Positions 7,194-15,732 of a stretch of DNA of 64,000 nucleotides are shown piece by piece; within the stretch, counting starts at the first letter, position 1, and each line of letters begins with the position of its first letter. Below the pieces are notes generated by a model. It saw only the letters and a program-made list of their open reading frames with translations, was not told where the DNA came from and did not search any database. This stretch comes from Desulfopila sp. IMCC35006 (GTDB lineage Bacteria; Desulfobacterota; Desulfobulbia; Desulfobulbales; Desulfocapsaceae), in contig NZ_SWCM01000002.1 in NCBI RefSeq assembly GCF_005116645.1, forward strand, positions 248,001 to 312,000. The letters are read 5' to 3'. The position numbers were made by a program, and so were the translations under genes.

Positions 7194-9786
7194 GACTCGG
7201 TTCCTCGATGGTTAAGGTTGATTTCCGGGAGAGCATCTCATCAATATCCTGGATAAACTTATTCCGGTATTGTTCAACCGCCTCCGGTTGATTCATAACC
7301 ATATCCAGTTGTCGCGCATGGGTGATAAGGTAGCCCAATATCTGTAAGCGCTGTTCAAGATACTCCACCGGCTGTTTTTTGATCCGGGCCAGCAGCGCAT
7401 CCGAACGTAATTCAACCCGGAAATCATAACGCTTGAGGATGTCGGCGAGCAACCGTGCCCGCACGGCCTTGCGCCGCATATCGGCAGCTCCGCCTTTAAA
7501 GCGGAAGGTCACATAACTTTCGGTCAGCAGGTCGCTTAGATAGGCCTCAATCATCGCATAATGGTAGCCCAGACGAACACTGAGATTACAGAAATTTTGC
7601 GATACCAGAAAGTAGTTTTTTGTCGTCAAACCTGATGCCACTGACGGATCGAGATCCGGCCGCATGGTTGATTGAAAAATTATCGACCCAAACCCTCTGG
7701 CACTGATCGGTGGCGGGCCCTCCCATGGAAAAGCTGAAATACCATGCCAGATGGCCTGCATCGGCACGGAAACTATGTCCTCGACACGCACCGATTTATC
7801 TTTACTGTCCAGCCCCGGACGAAATCCGTCCGCCAGATCGATCACCCACCACTCAAGTGGAACATCGCCCACCAACCGCTTGGCCGCCCCTTTGTCAAAA
7901 TGGTGTTCCTTACCGTAGTTAAACATCTCCGAGACGGATTTTTCATGACAGAATCGAGTGATATCATGCAGGGTTTCACACCAGGTAGATTTAAAATGGG
8001 TCGATGCAGGGTCATTCAGGTTGAGCGGAGTAATATATTGCAGGGATTCGGTAACAATCCTCTGCACCGGGCTCCCCGCCATGATATCTCTTTTGACAAT
8101 ATTGAGGCGCAGCAGGTCTTCCCGGCGGCCTTTATACACGGCCCGGGCCGAACTGTTTATCGTTATAGTCTGACCATTGACCAGTACCTTCATTGCCCCG
8201 TCCAGGCTGAACAAGGCAGGAATGCCGAACTCCCGGGAAACAGTGGCTAAATGCCCGGCTTCCGAGCCATTCTCGGCAATCACCGCCGCGGCCCTGCCCA
8301 GCAGCGGCGCCCATTCCGGCAGCGGGTGCCTGATGACCAGCACGCCACCCTTGGGGAATTTTTGTATCTGCTCTTCGGAATCGACCAGGAAGACTTCGCC
8401 ACTGGCGATTCCGCCGCTGGCACAGATCCCGCCGGTCAGAAATGGCGGCTCTGCGGTTTCACTCGGCCCAGTCGCCTCTACCGCATTCTGTGCTGGTTCT
8501 TTCCTGCTGGCGGGTATCGGTCTGCTCTGGAGGATATACAGATCGCCCTGACGGTCAAACGACCATTCGATGTCCTGGGCTTGCCCAAAATGGCTTTCGA
8601 GCTGCAGGGCGGTTTCGGCAAGTCTTTGAATCTGTTTGACGGTGAGAGAACCGGTGTCGGCAGCGTGTTCCCTTCCCGTACCCCGGCCTTGCCGCATTTC
8701 TCGGTAAACGACTGAAAAAGGCTGCGTACGGCTGACCAGGTAAAGGTCGGTCACCGTCGTTCCGTCGACCACGCCCCTGGCGATCCCCGATGTTGCATTG
8801 ATACGCATTACCGCACTATTTTCTTCTTCGGGATCCCTGGAATAGACGACTCCGCTTACCAGTGCATCGACCATGAGCAGACAGCCGACACACATCTCTA
8901 TATCTTCATGCCGATAGCCCCGTTTTCGACGATAGGCAATGGCCCTTGGGCCATACTTGCTGGCAATAACTTTCTTATACGATTCAGAAATCATGCTCTT
9001 GTCGATATCAAGAAAGGTACTGTATAAGCCGGCAAAAGAGACCCCGGCCGTATCTTCCCCCTGAGCGCTTGAGCGCAAGGCGACCTTGCATCCGGGATGA
9101 CTCCCTGCTTCCAGACGATTGACATGTAGGTGCAGCGATTCTTCAAGATCCGGCGGCAAGGGTGTGTTCATGACTATGTTCTGCATTTTTTCGCAGGCGC
9201 TGTAGAGATCGTCGAGATTATCCGGATCAAGCACCTGCAGCAGTCGATTGATCTCGGCGATGTGGTCCGGCGTCAAAAAATGTCGGGTAGCCGAAGCCGT
9301 AACGACAAAGCCAGGTGGGACCATAATTCCCGGCAATGCAGCAAGCTCGCCGAGATTGGCCATTTTTTCACCGGCCTCATCCTTGTCTTTTCTCCGCACC
9401 TCATTCAACTCAAGAATAAAGGGGCCCTGTTGAAAATTACGTTTTCTCTCAACTATTTCACTAATATCATTACTTATTTTATCAAATATCGGTTCAAGTT
9501 CCTTATATTTCCCATCCGACATGGCGAGGATGTTGCGAATCATCTTATACACATTGATCAAAATGGTCGAAATTTTCGATCGAACAAAGGCCATTCGGTA
9601 ACTCTCGCCGCTGTAGTAGACCTTTTCCAGTTCGGCCATGGCCTGCAGGGCATTGTTGTTCGCCGTGAGTAAACTTCTGAAATGGGTGTAACGTTTGGCA
9701 AAGGCGATGCGCAGTTCTTCGGGACTGGCGCTTGACTTGGACTCGGGAAACAGGGTCTGTTTTATAGCGGCAAAAATGCGATGCAT
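7186..9786 (-). CDS. PEP-synthase-like protein: ATP-grasp and phosphohistidine domains with an unrecognised C-terminal domain
   Basis: 866 residues from MHRIFAAIKQ (AAGGAT site upstream; the frame is open 20 more codons). Residues 1-135 are helical. About 145-430 resembles the PPDK/PEP-synthase ATP-binding domain (NLGELAALPGIMVPPGFVVT, then VALRSSAQGEDTAG, then IEWSFDRQGDLYILQSRP). About 470-545 is the swivelling phosphohistidine domain with catalytic-type His512 in GSEAGHLATVSREFGIP. The remaining 300 residues do not show the PEP/pyruvate TIM barrel of true PEP synthase and are of unknown family. So it probably transfers phosphate from ATP to an unknown acceptor, or acts as a regulator. It sits between a membrane protein gene and a receiver gene in one operon. 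Confidence 0.75.
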   Translation of the reverse strand: MHRIFAAIKQTLFPESKSSASPEELRIAFAKRYTHFRSLLTANNNALQAMAELEKVYYSGESYRMAFVRSKISTILINVYKMIRNILAMSDGKYKELEPIFDKISNDISEIVERKRNFQQGPFILELNEVRRKDKDEAGEKMANLGELAALPGIMVPPGFVVTASATRHFLTPDHIAEINRLLQVLDPDNLDDLYSACEKMQNIVMNTPLPPDLEESLHLHVNRLEAGSHPGCKVALRSSAQGEDTAGVSFAGLYSTFLDIDKSMISESYKKVIASKYGPRAIAYRRKRGYRHEDIEMCVGCLLMVDALVSGVVYSRDPEEENSAVMRINATSGIARGVVDGTTVTDLYLVSRTQPFSVVYREMRQGRGTGREHAADTGSLTVKQIQRLAETALQLESHFGQAQDIEWSFDRQGDLYILQSRPIPASRKEPAQNAVEATGPSETAEPPFLTGGICASGGIASGEVFLVDSEEQIQKFPKGGVLVIRHPLPEWAPLLGRAAAVIAENGSEAGHLATVSREFGIPALFSLDGAMKVLVNGQTITINSSARAVYKGRREDLLRLNIVKRDIMAGSPVQRIVTESLQYITPLNLNDPASTHFKSTWCETLHDITRFCHEKSVSEMFNYGKEHHFDKGAAKRLVGDVPLEWWVIDLADGFRPGLDSKDKSVRVEDIVSVPMQAIWHGISAFPWEGPPPISARGFGSIIFQSTMRPDLDPSVASGLTTKNYFLVSQNFCNLSVRLGYHYAMIEAYLSDLLTESYVTFRFKGGAADMRRKAVRARLLADILKRYDFRVELRSDALLARIKKQPVEYLEQRLQILGYLITHARQLDMVMNQPEAVEQYRNKFIQDIDEMLSRKSTLTIEEPSHG

Positions 9787-9812
9787 ATGCGGAGATCCTT
9801 TCCAGCTCTTAC

Positions 9813-9844
9813 GACGTGTGGCGGGAAAATTCCCGCCACACGTC
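9813..9844 (-). other. perfect 15-bp inverted repeat in the operon spacer
   Basis: GACGTGTGGCGGGAA and its exact complement are separated by two bases. The spacer lies between the small membrane protein gene and the PEP-synthase-like gene on the minus strand. There is no T tract, so it is not an ordinary terminator. It could be an mRNA-stabilising or processing hairpin, or a dyad operator. Confidence 0.6.
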
Positions 9845-9870
9845 ATGAAGTTTGCCGAATTGTCAGAGGA

Positions 9871-10569
9871 TTAATGGCCGATCTTCAACCCCAGGCCTTC
9901 AAAAAGATACATGAGGCCAAATCCGTACCAGACAGTATACACCACGTAGAAAAGAAGCGCAGCGGCAATCAGGCCGATATTGTCCTTATAATTGCTGGAG
10001 GCGACTCCGTAATAATTATAGGCCGGTTCAAGAGCCTTTGAGCGGATGGAACTGAAGGCCTTTGCCTCTTTAAAATTCTCTTGCGCAGTGAGAGATTTGT
10101 CTATCGCCTTAAACGCCATCCACCAGTTATAGATTGCCTCTTTCTCATTAAAACCGTATTTGCTCGCTACCGGTGCACCATTATTGTGATACATCTGCTC
10201 GGCATCGGCAAGGCTGCTCTTCAGCATCAGGCTTATATCCCCCTTGATCGCCAATTCCTTGCCGGAAACAGTAGCCTCTGCACCACCGACCTGGAAGAGT
10301 TTGGCCGTATTGATGGCCTGCTGCTCATTGTCCATTTTAATCTTCACGTCTATCATCTGGCCGGCATATTTGTCACTGGATTTAAGTGAATCCGCAATAA
10401 AATACGATGAGCCCTTGGAAATCGTATTGAACAGGTTGTCCATAAAATCGAGTCCGTTCACCTTGCCCGCCTTACCCGGAAAAATGGGGGTGAAGATTGC
10501 GCCTAATAAGATGAAAAACCCTATCAGCATCACGATTCCTCTTGTTTTTAACTTATTTTGCATACTCAT
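9871..10569 (-). CDS. conserved membrane protein of unknown function, partner of TauE gene
   Basis: 232 residues with a transmembrane helix near the N-terminus (about 12-31, IVMLIGFFILLGAIFTPIF) and another near the C-terminus (about 203-225, IGLIAAALLFYVVYTVWYGFGLMYLF). Between them is a soluble, probably periplasmic region of about 170 residues rich in Lys, Ala and Ser. No catalytic motif is seen. The start has a GAGGG site and lies one base after the stop of the TauE gene, so the two are co-translated. Proteins of this layout are commonly found next to TauE-type exporters in sulfate reducers. A role as exporter subunit or stabiliser is inferred. Confidence 0.65.
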   Translation of the reverse strand: MSMQNKLKTRGIVMLIGFFILLGAIFTPIFPGKAGKVNGLDFMDNLFNTISKGSSYFIADSLKSSDKYAGQMIDVKIKMDNEQQAINTAKLFQVGGAEATVSGKELAIKGDISLMLKSSLADAEQMYHNNGAPVASKYGFNEKEAIYNWWMAFKAIDKSLTAQENFKEAKAFSSIRSKALEPAYNYYGVASSNYKDNIGLIAAALLFYVVYTVWYGFGLMYLFEGLGLKIGH

Positions 10570-10570
10570 A

Positions 10571-11914
10571 TCAGTTGCCCTCCGTTCTCAATTCTTTCAG
10601 GTTGGAATCTTTAGTGATCGGCTTTTCAAGATGGGAGAAGGACTCTTCCGATCTCAATTCGTTAATATTTTTGAAGAATACATAAAAGACCCAGAGGGTA
10701 AAGGTGCCAATAGCCAGGAAGAACAGGCAATTACCCACCGTATTGAGCATTGCGCCGGTACTTTTCGTGATCTGGAGGTACCCAAGACTCTGGAGTTTTT
10801 CCGGCATGGCGAAGAAACGATTGATAAAACCGGCGGTTACCGCGAGGGCGAAGAAACCGCGAATCATGATTCCCGGCACCACCTTGGTGACGAGCGATCC
10901 AATCTGCACCCCGATCAACGAGCCAAGCAGCATACCCATAGCCAGCGTATAGAAGACAAAGCCGTAGAATGCATACTGACTGAGGGAACTGTATCCGGCG
11001 GTGAAAACGATCTGGAAAATATCCGTGCCGACCGTGGTCATGGAGGAAACACCCAGGCCGTAGACAAAGATCGGGAAGGTCAGAAAACCACCACCAACGC
11101 CCATGATGGAGGCGGCGAGGCCGACAATCAGGCCGCTTATCACCAGAAAGATAGCCGATATTTTACGGCCGCCGGGAGTAACACCCTCATCAAAGGTCAG
11201 CATTGGAGGAATATGGATGGATTGCAGACGTTTGCCCATCGGCGGAACCTGTTCTTCGCGAGATGCTTTCTTATCCGCCTCTTTCGTCTTCGCCTCGCCT
11301 TTTCTGGCAGTCCAGTAGTCAGCCATGGCATAAAAGGAAAGAAAACCAAGGATAAAGACATAGACCGTCGTAATAAACAGATCGCTCAGCACTGGATTCA
11401 GGTCGTACAGATATCTGTTCAACATACCACCCAGAGTTGCCCCGGCGATGGAGCCGACCAGAAAGGTCGTGGCCAGGGAAACGGAGATATTGCCCATTTT
11501 TCGGTGCAGTACGCTGCCCATGATCGCCTTGGCAAAGATATGAAACAGATCGGTACCGACAGCAAGGATACCTTTTACGCCGGCACTCATGAGGGCAGGG
11601 GCGATGATAAAGCCGCCGCCCGCGCCGATGCAGCCGGTGATGAGACCGGCGCAGACCCCGACAAAAATTGATGCAAAGAAAATTACGTTGGTGTAATGCG
11701 ACGGCATGTATGCAGTCTTACCGCCAATCATATGCGGCAAGCCGTCGCCGGCAGCCAGAGCTATCCCGCCGATCACGATCGGCAGGAGCAGGAGAAAAAG
11801 TATCCCCATTCTTTTTCGGCTTCGCAGGATATTGGTTGATGCTTCCAGGTCCCAGCGCGCGTATGCCTCGGACCCCCTGACCATCATCTGATAAAACTCC
11901 CTGAAATAGTTCAT
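10571..11914 (-). CDS. TauE/SafE-family anion exporter (sulfite/sulfoacetate exporter type)
   Basis: 447 residues with about eight to nine hydrophobic helices in two related halves. Each half carries the family's glycine-rich signature: CAGLITGCIGAGGGFIIAP at about 91-110, and GLIVGLAASIMGVGGGFLTFP after about residue 260. A cytosolic linker (about 205-250, Lys/Glu-rich) separates them. This is the longer form typical of Desulfobacterota. The family exports sulfite, sulfoacetate or related organosulfur anions; which one is not deducible. It lies 69 bases downstream of a receiver gene and is followed at once by a small membrane protein gene, suggesting control by the kinase/receiver pair upstream. 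Confidence 0.9.
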   Translation of the reverse strand: MNYFREFYQMMVRGSEAYARWDLEASTNILRSRKRMGILFLLLLPIVIGGIALAAGDGLPHMIGGKTAYMPSHYTNVIFFASIFVGVCAGLITGCIGAGGGFIIAPALMSAGVKGILAVGTDLFHIFAKAIMGSVLHRKMGNISVSLATTFLVGSIAGATLGGMLNRYLYDLNPVLSDLFITTVYVFILGFLSFYAMADYWTARKGEAKTKEADKKASREEQVPPMGKRLQSIHIPPMLTFDEGVTPGGRKISAIFLVISGLIVGLAASIMGVGGGFLTFPIFVYGLGVSSMTTVGTDIFQIVFTAGYSSLSQYAFYGFVFYTLAMGMLLGSLIGVQIGSLVTKVVPGIMIRGFFALAVTAGFINRFFAMPEKLQSLGYLQITKSTGAMLNTVGNCLFFLAIGTFTLWVFYVFFKNINELRSEESFSHLEKPITKDSNLKELRTEGN

Positions 11915-11983
11915 AAGTCATTCCTCTTTTTTAAGATTTTTATATCCAACCTGTTATTGTTCGTCACACCTGTTCATCGCCAA

Positions 11984-12412
11984 TCAGACAGGCATTGACA
12001 TATGTTTTTTCATGAGTGCCTGGTCGATCTTTTCCTGATGCAACCGCTTCTTCTCGTAGGCTTCGGTGAGTTTTTCCAGAAGCGGATCGGTCTCGATGGG
12101 TTTCATCAGATAATCAAAGGCCCCAAGCTTCATCCCCTCGATACCCGACTCCACGGAAGCGTGACCGGTCAGAAGCACCACCTCGACCAGCGGTTTGATG
12201 CTGCGTATCTGCCTCAGGGTTTCAATGCCGTCCATGCCCGGCATCTTCACATCGAGCAGCACCACATCGGTGCGGCTGTGTTGTAGAATTTCCAGCGCTT
12301 TCTCACCGCTCTCCGCGCTCTGCACATGCAATCCTCTTTTGGTCAGAATTTTCGAGGTCATTTCCCGAAACTCATCCTCGTCATCTACAACCAGTACGTT
12401 GAAATCTTTCAT
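11984..12412 (-). CDS. single-domain response regulator
   Basis: 142 residues from MKDFNVLVVDD, chosen because AAGGAGAT lies 8 bases upstream; an upstream in-frame ATG would overlap the kinase gene. The receiver has the acidic pair at 10-12, Asp54 in VLLDVKMPGMDG, LTGHAS at 81-86 and Lys104 in YLMKP. A short Lys/His-rich tail follows and there is no output domain. It is directly downstream of the kinase at 12466-14121 and upstream of the TauE gene, so it is the likely cognate receiver. Confidence 0.9.
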   Translation of the reverse strand: MKDFNVLVVDDEDEFREMTSKILTKRGLHVQSAESGEKALEILQHSRTDVVLLDVKMPGMDGIETLRQIRSIKPLVEVVLLTGHASVESGIEGMKLGAFDYLMKPIETDPLLEKLTEAYEKKRLHQEKIDQALMKKHMSMPV

Positions 12413-12465
12413 TATTTCCATCTCCTTTAGAATCTTAAATTGGCAGTAGGAGTTCATCATTCGCC

Positions 12466-14121
12466 TCATTTCTGTGTGCCAAAACTAATGACCGGCAGAA
12501 CAATGGTGAACATGGCACCCCCGTTTTTTCTGTTTTCGACGGATATCGATCCTCCAAGTTTTTTAATGATGTCATAGCATATATAGAGTCCAAGACCGGT
12601 CCCCTTGCCTGGATCCTTGGTCGTAAAAAATGGATCGAAGATCTGTTTGAGGTTTTCTGCCGGAATTCCAGGTCCGCTGTCGGCAAATACCATCTCCAGC
12701 TTGCCGTCATTTCTCAGTTTAGAACTGATCTCAATCCTGCCGTCCTGACCAATAGCATCCACGCCATTATTGATCAGATTGAGAAAAACCTGCTGCAGCT
12801 GTGGGCCATCGATCATGGTGGCCGGCAGATTCGGGGCCAGATTTTTCTCGATGACAATATTGTGATAACCGGCTTCTCGTTCAACAAAGGAGACAGTCTC
12901 CTCGACAAGCTCGTTGAGTTGCACTTTTTCCTGTTGATTGGACATTTTCCTCGAGAAACCAAGGAGCCGGTGGGTGATAGTTCCGGCCCGTCGAACATGA
13001 TGTTTGATCTGTTCGACGGCCTTTTGATATTCGCCCAGGTTTTTTACGAGCGCCGGATCCTCATCCGGCAGCAGTTCGCCAATCCAGCCCGCCTGATTGG
13101 TGATCATCTGCAGGGGATTATTGATTTCATGGGCAATCCCCGCGGCTAACCGGCCCACTGTGGCCATTTTTTCCACCTGGACAAACTGAAGACTCAGGGC
13201 TGCATACTCCTTGTCTGCTCTCTCAAAATTCCTGGAAAGGACGAGGCTGATAAATGTAGCCGCGGCCATGGAAAAAAGTGAAATAACGATGACGATGAGA
13301 ATGATTTTGTCGCGAAGACGGAGGTAATAGCCAAGAGAATCGGCTATATTGGCTTTCAGAATCAATAACCAGTGCCCCCTGTCTATGAGACGGGTCGTAT
13401 AGATATCGGTGTTCGTGATGAGCGATGCCGGTCTGCTATCAAAGGAAATGAGTTTTTTGTCCGTTTCCGACAAAGCCGTTTTACCGAGCAGACTTGGGGT
13501 TTGCAGTTCTCCTGCGTGGTTGACAATAAAAGCATCGCCATGGGGACCGAGTTGGGCGGAATGGAGTAAAGAATTAAAGATGCTCGAATTGATGGTTGCC
13601 CTGAGCACGTAGTTCTTGAGGGGATCGGTGACGGCCACGACAAAATGCGGTGTATTCCGATATCCCGTAAAGACATCGCTGACATGCACACCACTGATCA
13701 AGGTCTCCCGAAACCACTGCGCATCATCATATCTCTTGCCCGCTACTTGGGCCCGGTACGGTCCGACATAAGCATGCTGTGTTCCGGTTACGTCTATGAC
13801 CTGGAGATCAACGATGTTTCCCTGATTATTCATGGCAAGAAACACTTTTTCTACATTTTTCGAATCGAAAAAGAAATCTTTCGGATAGAGCGAAACCAGC
13901 CTGCTGAGCATATTGATTTTGTCATTCAGGAACTGGGAAATAACCTCGCTCCGATGTTCAATGGTGCTGATTGCGAGCTCGTTGAGCTTTATGATATTGG
14001 TATCTTCAACCGCATCTTTCATGACCCAGGCAAAACTGACGATGGGCACGATGCTCAGAAAGAAAAAAGCGACAAGCAGCCTTTTGGTGATAGAGTCGTA
14101 ATAATGTTTTTTCCTTTCCAT
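12466..14121 (-). CDS. membrane sensor histidine kinase with extracytoplasmic double-CACHE-type domain
   Basis: 551 residues from [10 protein letters not shown] (a TTG start 5 codons upstream is possible). A transmembrane helix at about 13-33 is followed by a periplasmic region of about 240 residues with dCACHE features ([18 protein letters not shown], then [10 protein letters not shown] and [18 protein letters not shown]), and a second helix at about 270-295. The cytoplasmic part has the phosphoacceptor helix [18 protein letters not shown] and the ATPase N box [18 protein letters not shown] and [10 protein letters not shown]. dCACHE domains usually bind small organic ligands. It is encoded between a DNA-binding-like regulator and its receiver; the neighbouring TauE exporter suggests the ligand is its substrate or a precursor. 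Confidence 0.9.
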   Translation of the reverse strand: MERKKHYYDSITKRLLVAFFFLSIVPIVSFAWVMKDAVEDTNIIKLNELAISTIEHRSEVISQFLNDKINMLSRLVSLYPKDFFFDSKNVEKVFLAMNNQGNIVDLQVIDVTGTQHAYVGPYRAQVAGKRYDDAQWFRETLISGVHVSDVFTGYRNTPHFVVAVTDPLKNYVLRATINSSIFNSLLHSAQLGPHGDAFIVNHAGELQTPSLLGKTALSETDKKLISFDSRPASLITNTDIYTTRLIDRGHWLLILKANIADSLGYYLRLRDKIILIVIVISLFSMAAATFISLVLSRNFERADKEYAALSLQFVQVEKMATVGRLAAGIAHEINNPLQMITNQAGWIGELLPDEDPALVKNLGEYQKAVEQIKHHVRRAGTITHRLLGFSRKMSNQQEKVQLNELVEETVSFVEREAGYHNIVIEKNLAPNLPATMIDGPQLQQVFLNLINNGVDAIGQDGRIEISSKLRNDGKLEMVFADSGPGIPAENLKQIFDPFFTTKDPGKGTGLGLYICYDIIKKLGGSISVENRKNGGAMFTIVLPVISFGTQK

Positions 14122-14132
14122 GGCCGCCCCTG

Positions 14133-14744
14133 TCAATTGTCAAAGACCCGGCTCAAATTCGGGAGCACTTCATCTATCGGCAGCGTATCGCCTACGATGA
14201 GATGAGGTGCCGGAAGTTTCCCCAGCTCCCGTTCGAAATCGGTTTTGATTGATTCGTCTATAAACAGGATCATTTTCTGCTCAGGAAAGTTCGTCAGCAG
14301 ATGAAAGGTGTTGATGGTTTCCCGGCTGCAGGACTTGACAAAAATGACCACCAGGTCAGGAGAAAAGGTGAGCAGGCTCAGGTCAGCCGCCTTGCCTGCA
14401 GTTGATGTCTCCACAAGGATATTGCAGTTGGTGGCCAGAACATGACACATCCGGTCGAATTTTTCGCATTTATCATGAAACTCACTTTCTTCGTTGGCGA
14501 CAAAGAGGATCTTTTTGGTTTTCGGAGGCAGTAGCGACGTTGCTACGGGCATGCTGTTTTTGACCAGGAACCAGACAACCTCGGCAGCATCAACCAGTTC
14601 ATTCCCGGCGGGTCCCGGTTGCCGGATCTTGTCGGCAAACCATCTTTTCGCCTCCTGACGGGATACACAGCACCCCTCGGCTATTTCGTCAATCGCCAGG
14701 AGACGCTGTCCATTTTTGATACTGTGATACCATCCTCTGATCAT
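14133..14744 (-). CDS. HTH protein with receiver-like domain lacking the usual phosphoacceptor
   Basis: About 203 residues from MIRGWYHSIK (GGAG site 10 bases upstream; a TTG 15 codons earlier is the alternative). Residues 10-65 look like an excisionase/MerR-type winged helix (LLAIDEIAEGCCVSRQEAKRWFADKI). Residues 75-200 follow the alternating strand/helix plan of a receiver (KKILFVANEESEFHDKCEKF, then SPDLVVIFVKSCSR, then MILFIDESIK), but the phosphoacceptor position reads Val/Lys instead of Asp. It is the first gene of the minus-strand operon that continues with the dCACHE kinase, so it may be an atypical transcriptional regulator of that operon. Confidence 0.6.
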   Translation of the reverse strand: MIRGWYHSIKNGQRLLAIDEIAEGCCVSRQEAKRWFADKIRQPGPAGNELVDAAEVVWFLVKNSMPVATSLLPPKTKKILFVANEESEFHDKCEKFDRMCHVLATNCNILVETSTAGKAADLSLLTFSPDLVVIFVKSCSRETINTFHLLTNFPEQKMILFIDESIKTDFERELGKLPAPHLIVGDTLPIDEVLPNLSRVFDN

Positions 14745-15329
14745 TACTGTGTGCTCCGTCAGACTCTTTGGTGGAGATACAACTTTCAATTCTAAGAGGG
14801 GATACGCAACCGGCGTGCCACGATTACGACAGCATGTAAAAATAATTATTATTTGTTTATAATCAGCATGTTACTTTATTTCAGGAAAGCCGGAATTTTA
14901 CCTGGGCCGGGTTTTATCCCGTTGCACATCTCCATAGCGTCCGGTTCCTTAACACCGTGTAAAAGGAACTGACACCGCACCCGGTTGGGCCCCAGCCGGC
15001 CGCGGTCGTTATATTTGAGAATATGTTCTAAAATCAGCGCTCTTTCAGGCTTTGCAGACTTCTCGAAAGGATACGATGCCGAACACAACAACCAATGGCA
15101 TGTTAATTGCGTAAAGAAATGACAGCAGAACCTTGTCGGCTGCGTTAAAGGGAATCGTCCTGAAAACGAGAGGAGGTAGGAAAGGGTCAGTTATCTGTTG
15201 TCTGGTGCGGTAATGACTTCGGTGAACCAGCTGCTGAAAAGAGCATCCGTACAAGCAGGACGAACGAGAAAAGACACTTTTAAGAAAAATTTTGACAATA
15301 AATTTTCCAGAGGACGGAACATTTCATCT
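14745..15329. other. non-coding divergent region between two regulator genes
   Basis: No convincing gene is seen in these 585 bases. There is an AT-rich segment around 14835-14875 (TTTATAATC), a candidate promoter zone for the minus-strand operon, and a small inverted repeat GTTCCTT/AAGGAAC at 14944-14969. Frames of about 70 codons on either strand have no ribosome site and odd composition. Confidence 0.4.
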
Positions 15330-15722
15330 ATGCGATCCCGTGATACCTTTCATATTGTGGTGACCGATATCAATCATAATGTTCGTGATTTCCTGCAACG
15401 CGAACTGGAAAAAGAGGGATACACGGTCGCCAGCGTCAAAACCGGTATAATGGTGCTCGAACACATCGCCAGTCCGCACCCGTTGGATCTCATTATTCTC
15501 GACCCGGAACTCTTCCATGGTTTCGACGAAGAATTCATCGACAAGATGGTCCGTCGACGCCCCTCGCTGCAGATAATCATGCATACCTTTGCTGATTGGG
15601 CTGCCACTATTCAGCCAGGCCATAATATCCATCTGGTTGAAAAAGACGGCCAGAGCATCGGCGCTATAAAATCAATAGTCCAGACCTGCTTCACTCGTTT
15701 TCAGGAGAAGAGCACAGCCTGA
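15330..15722 (+). CDS. receiver-domain protein on the opposite strand to its neighbours
   Basis: 130 residues from MRSRDTFHIVV; the frame is open 44 codons further upstream but that part is Lys/Arg-rich and unlike any domain. The protein has one receiver: the acidic position IVVTDINHNVRDFL, the putative phosphoacceptor Asp in LIILDPELF, and the conserved Lys in VEKDGQ. The Thr/Ser switch is replaced around IIMHTFADW, so signalling may be unusual. It is the only plus-strand gene in this part of the regulator block and converges on the NtrC-type regulator gene with a gap of 10 bases. The ribosome site is poor (AGAGGA, 15 bases away). Confidence 0.6.
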   Translation: MRSRDTFHIVVTDINHNVRDFLQRELEKEGYTVASVKTGIMVLEHIASPHPLDLIILDPELFHGFDEEFIDKMVRRRPSLQIIMHTFADWAATIQPGHNIHLVEKDGQSIGAIKSIVQTCFTRFQEKSTA

Positions 15723-15732
15723 TGCAGTGGAG

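Noticed and set aside
10244-11671. 475-codon plus-strand frame opposite the TauE and small membrane protein genes
   Set aside because: The minus strand carries clear membrane proteins with ribosome sites. The plus-strand translation is His/Gln/Asp-rich with no domain, so it is an antisense shadow.
15198-15329. upstream extension of the plus-strand receiver gene
   Set aside because: The 44 extra codons are Lys/Arg-rich and precede the first receiver strand without any domain or ribosome site.
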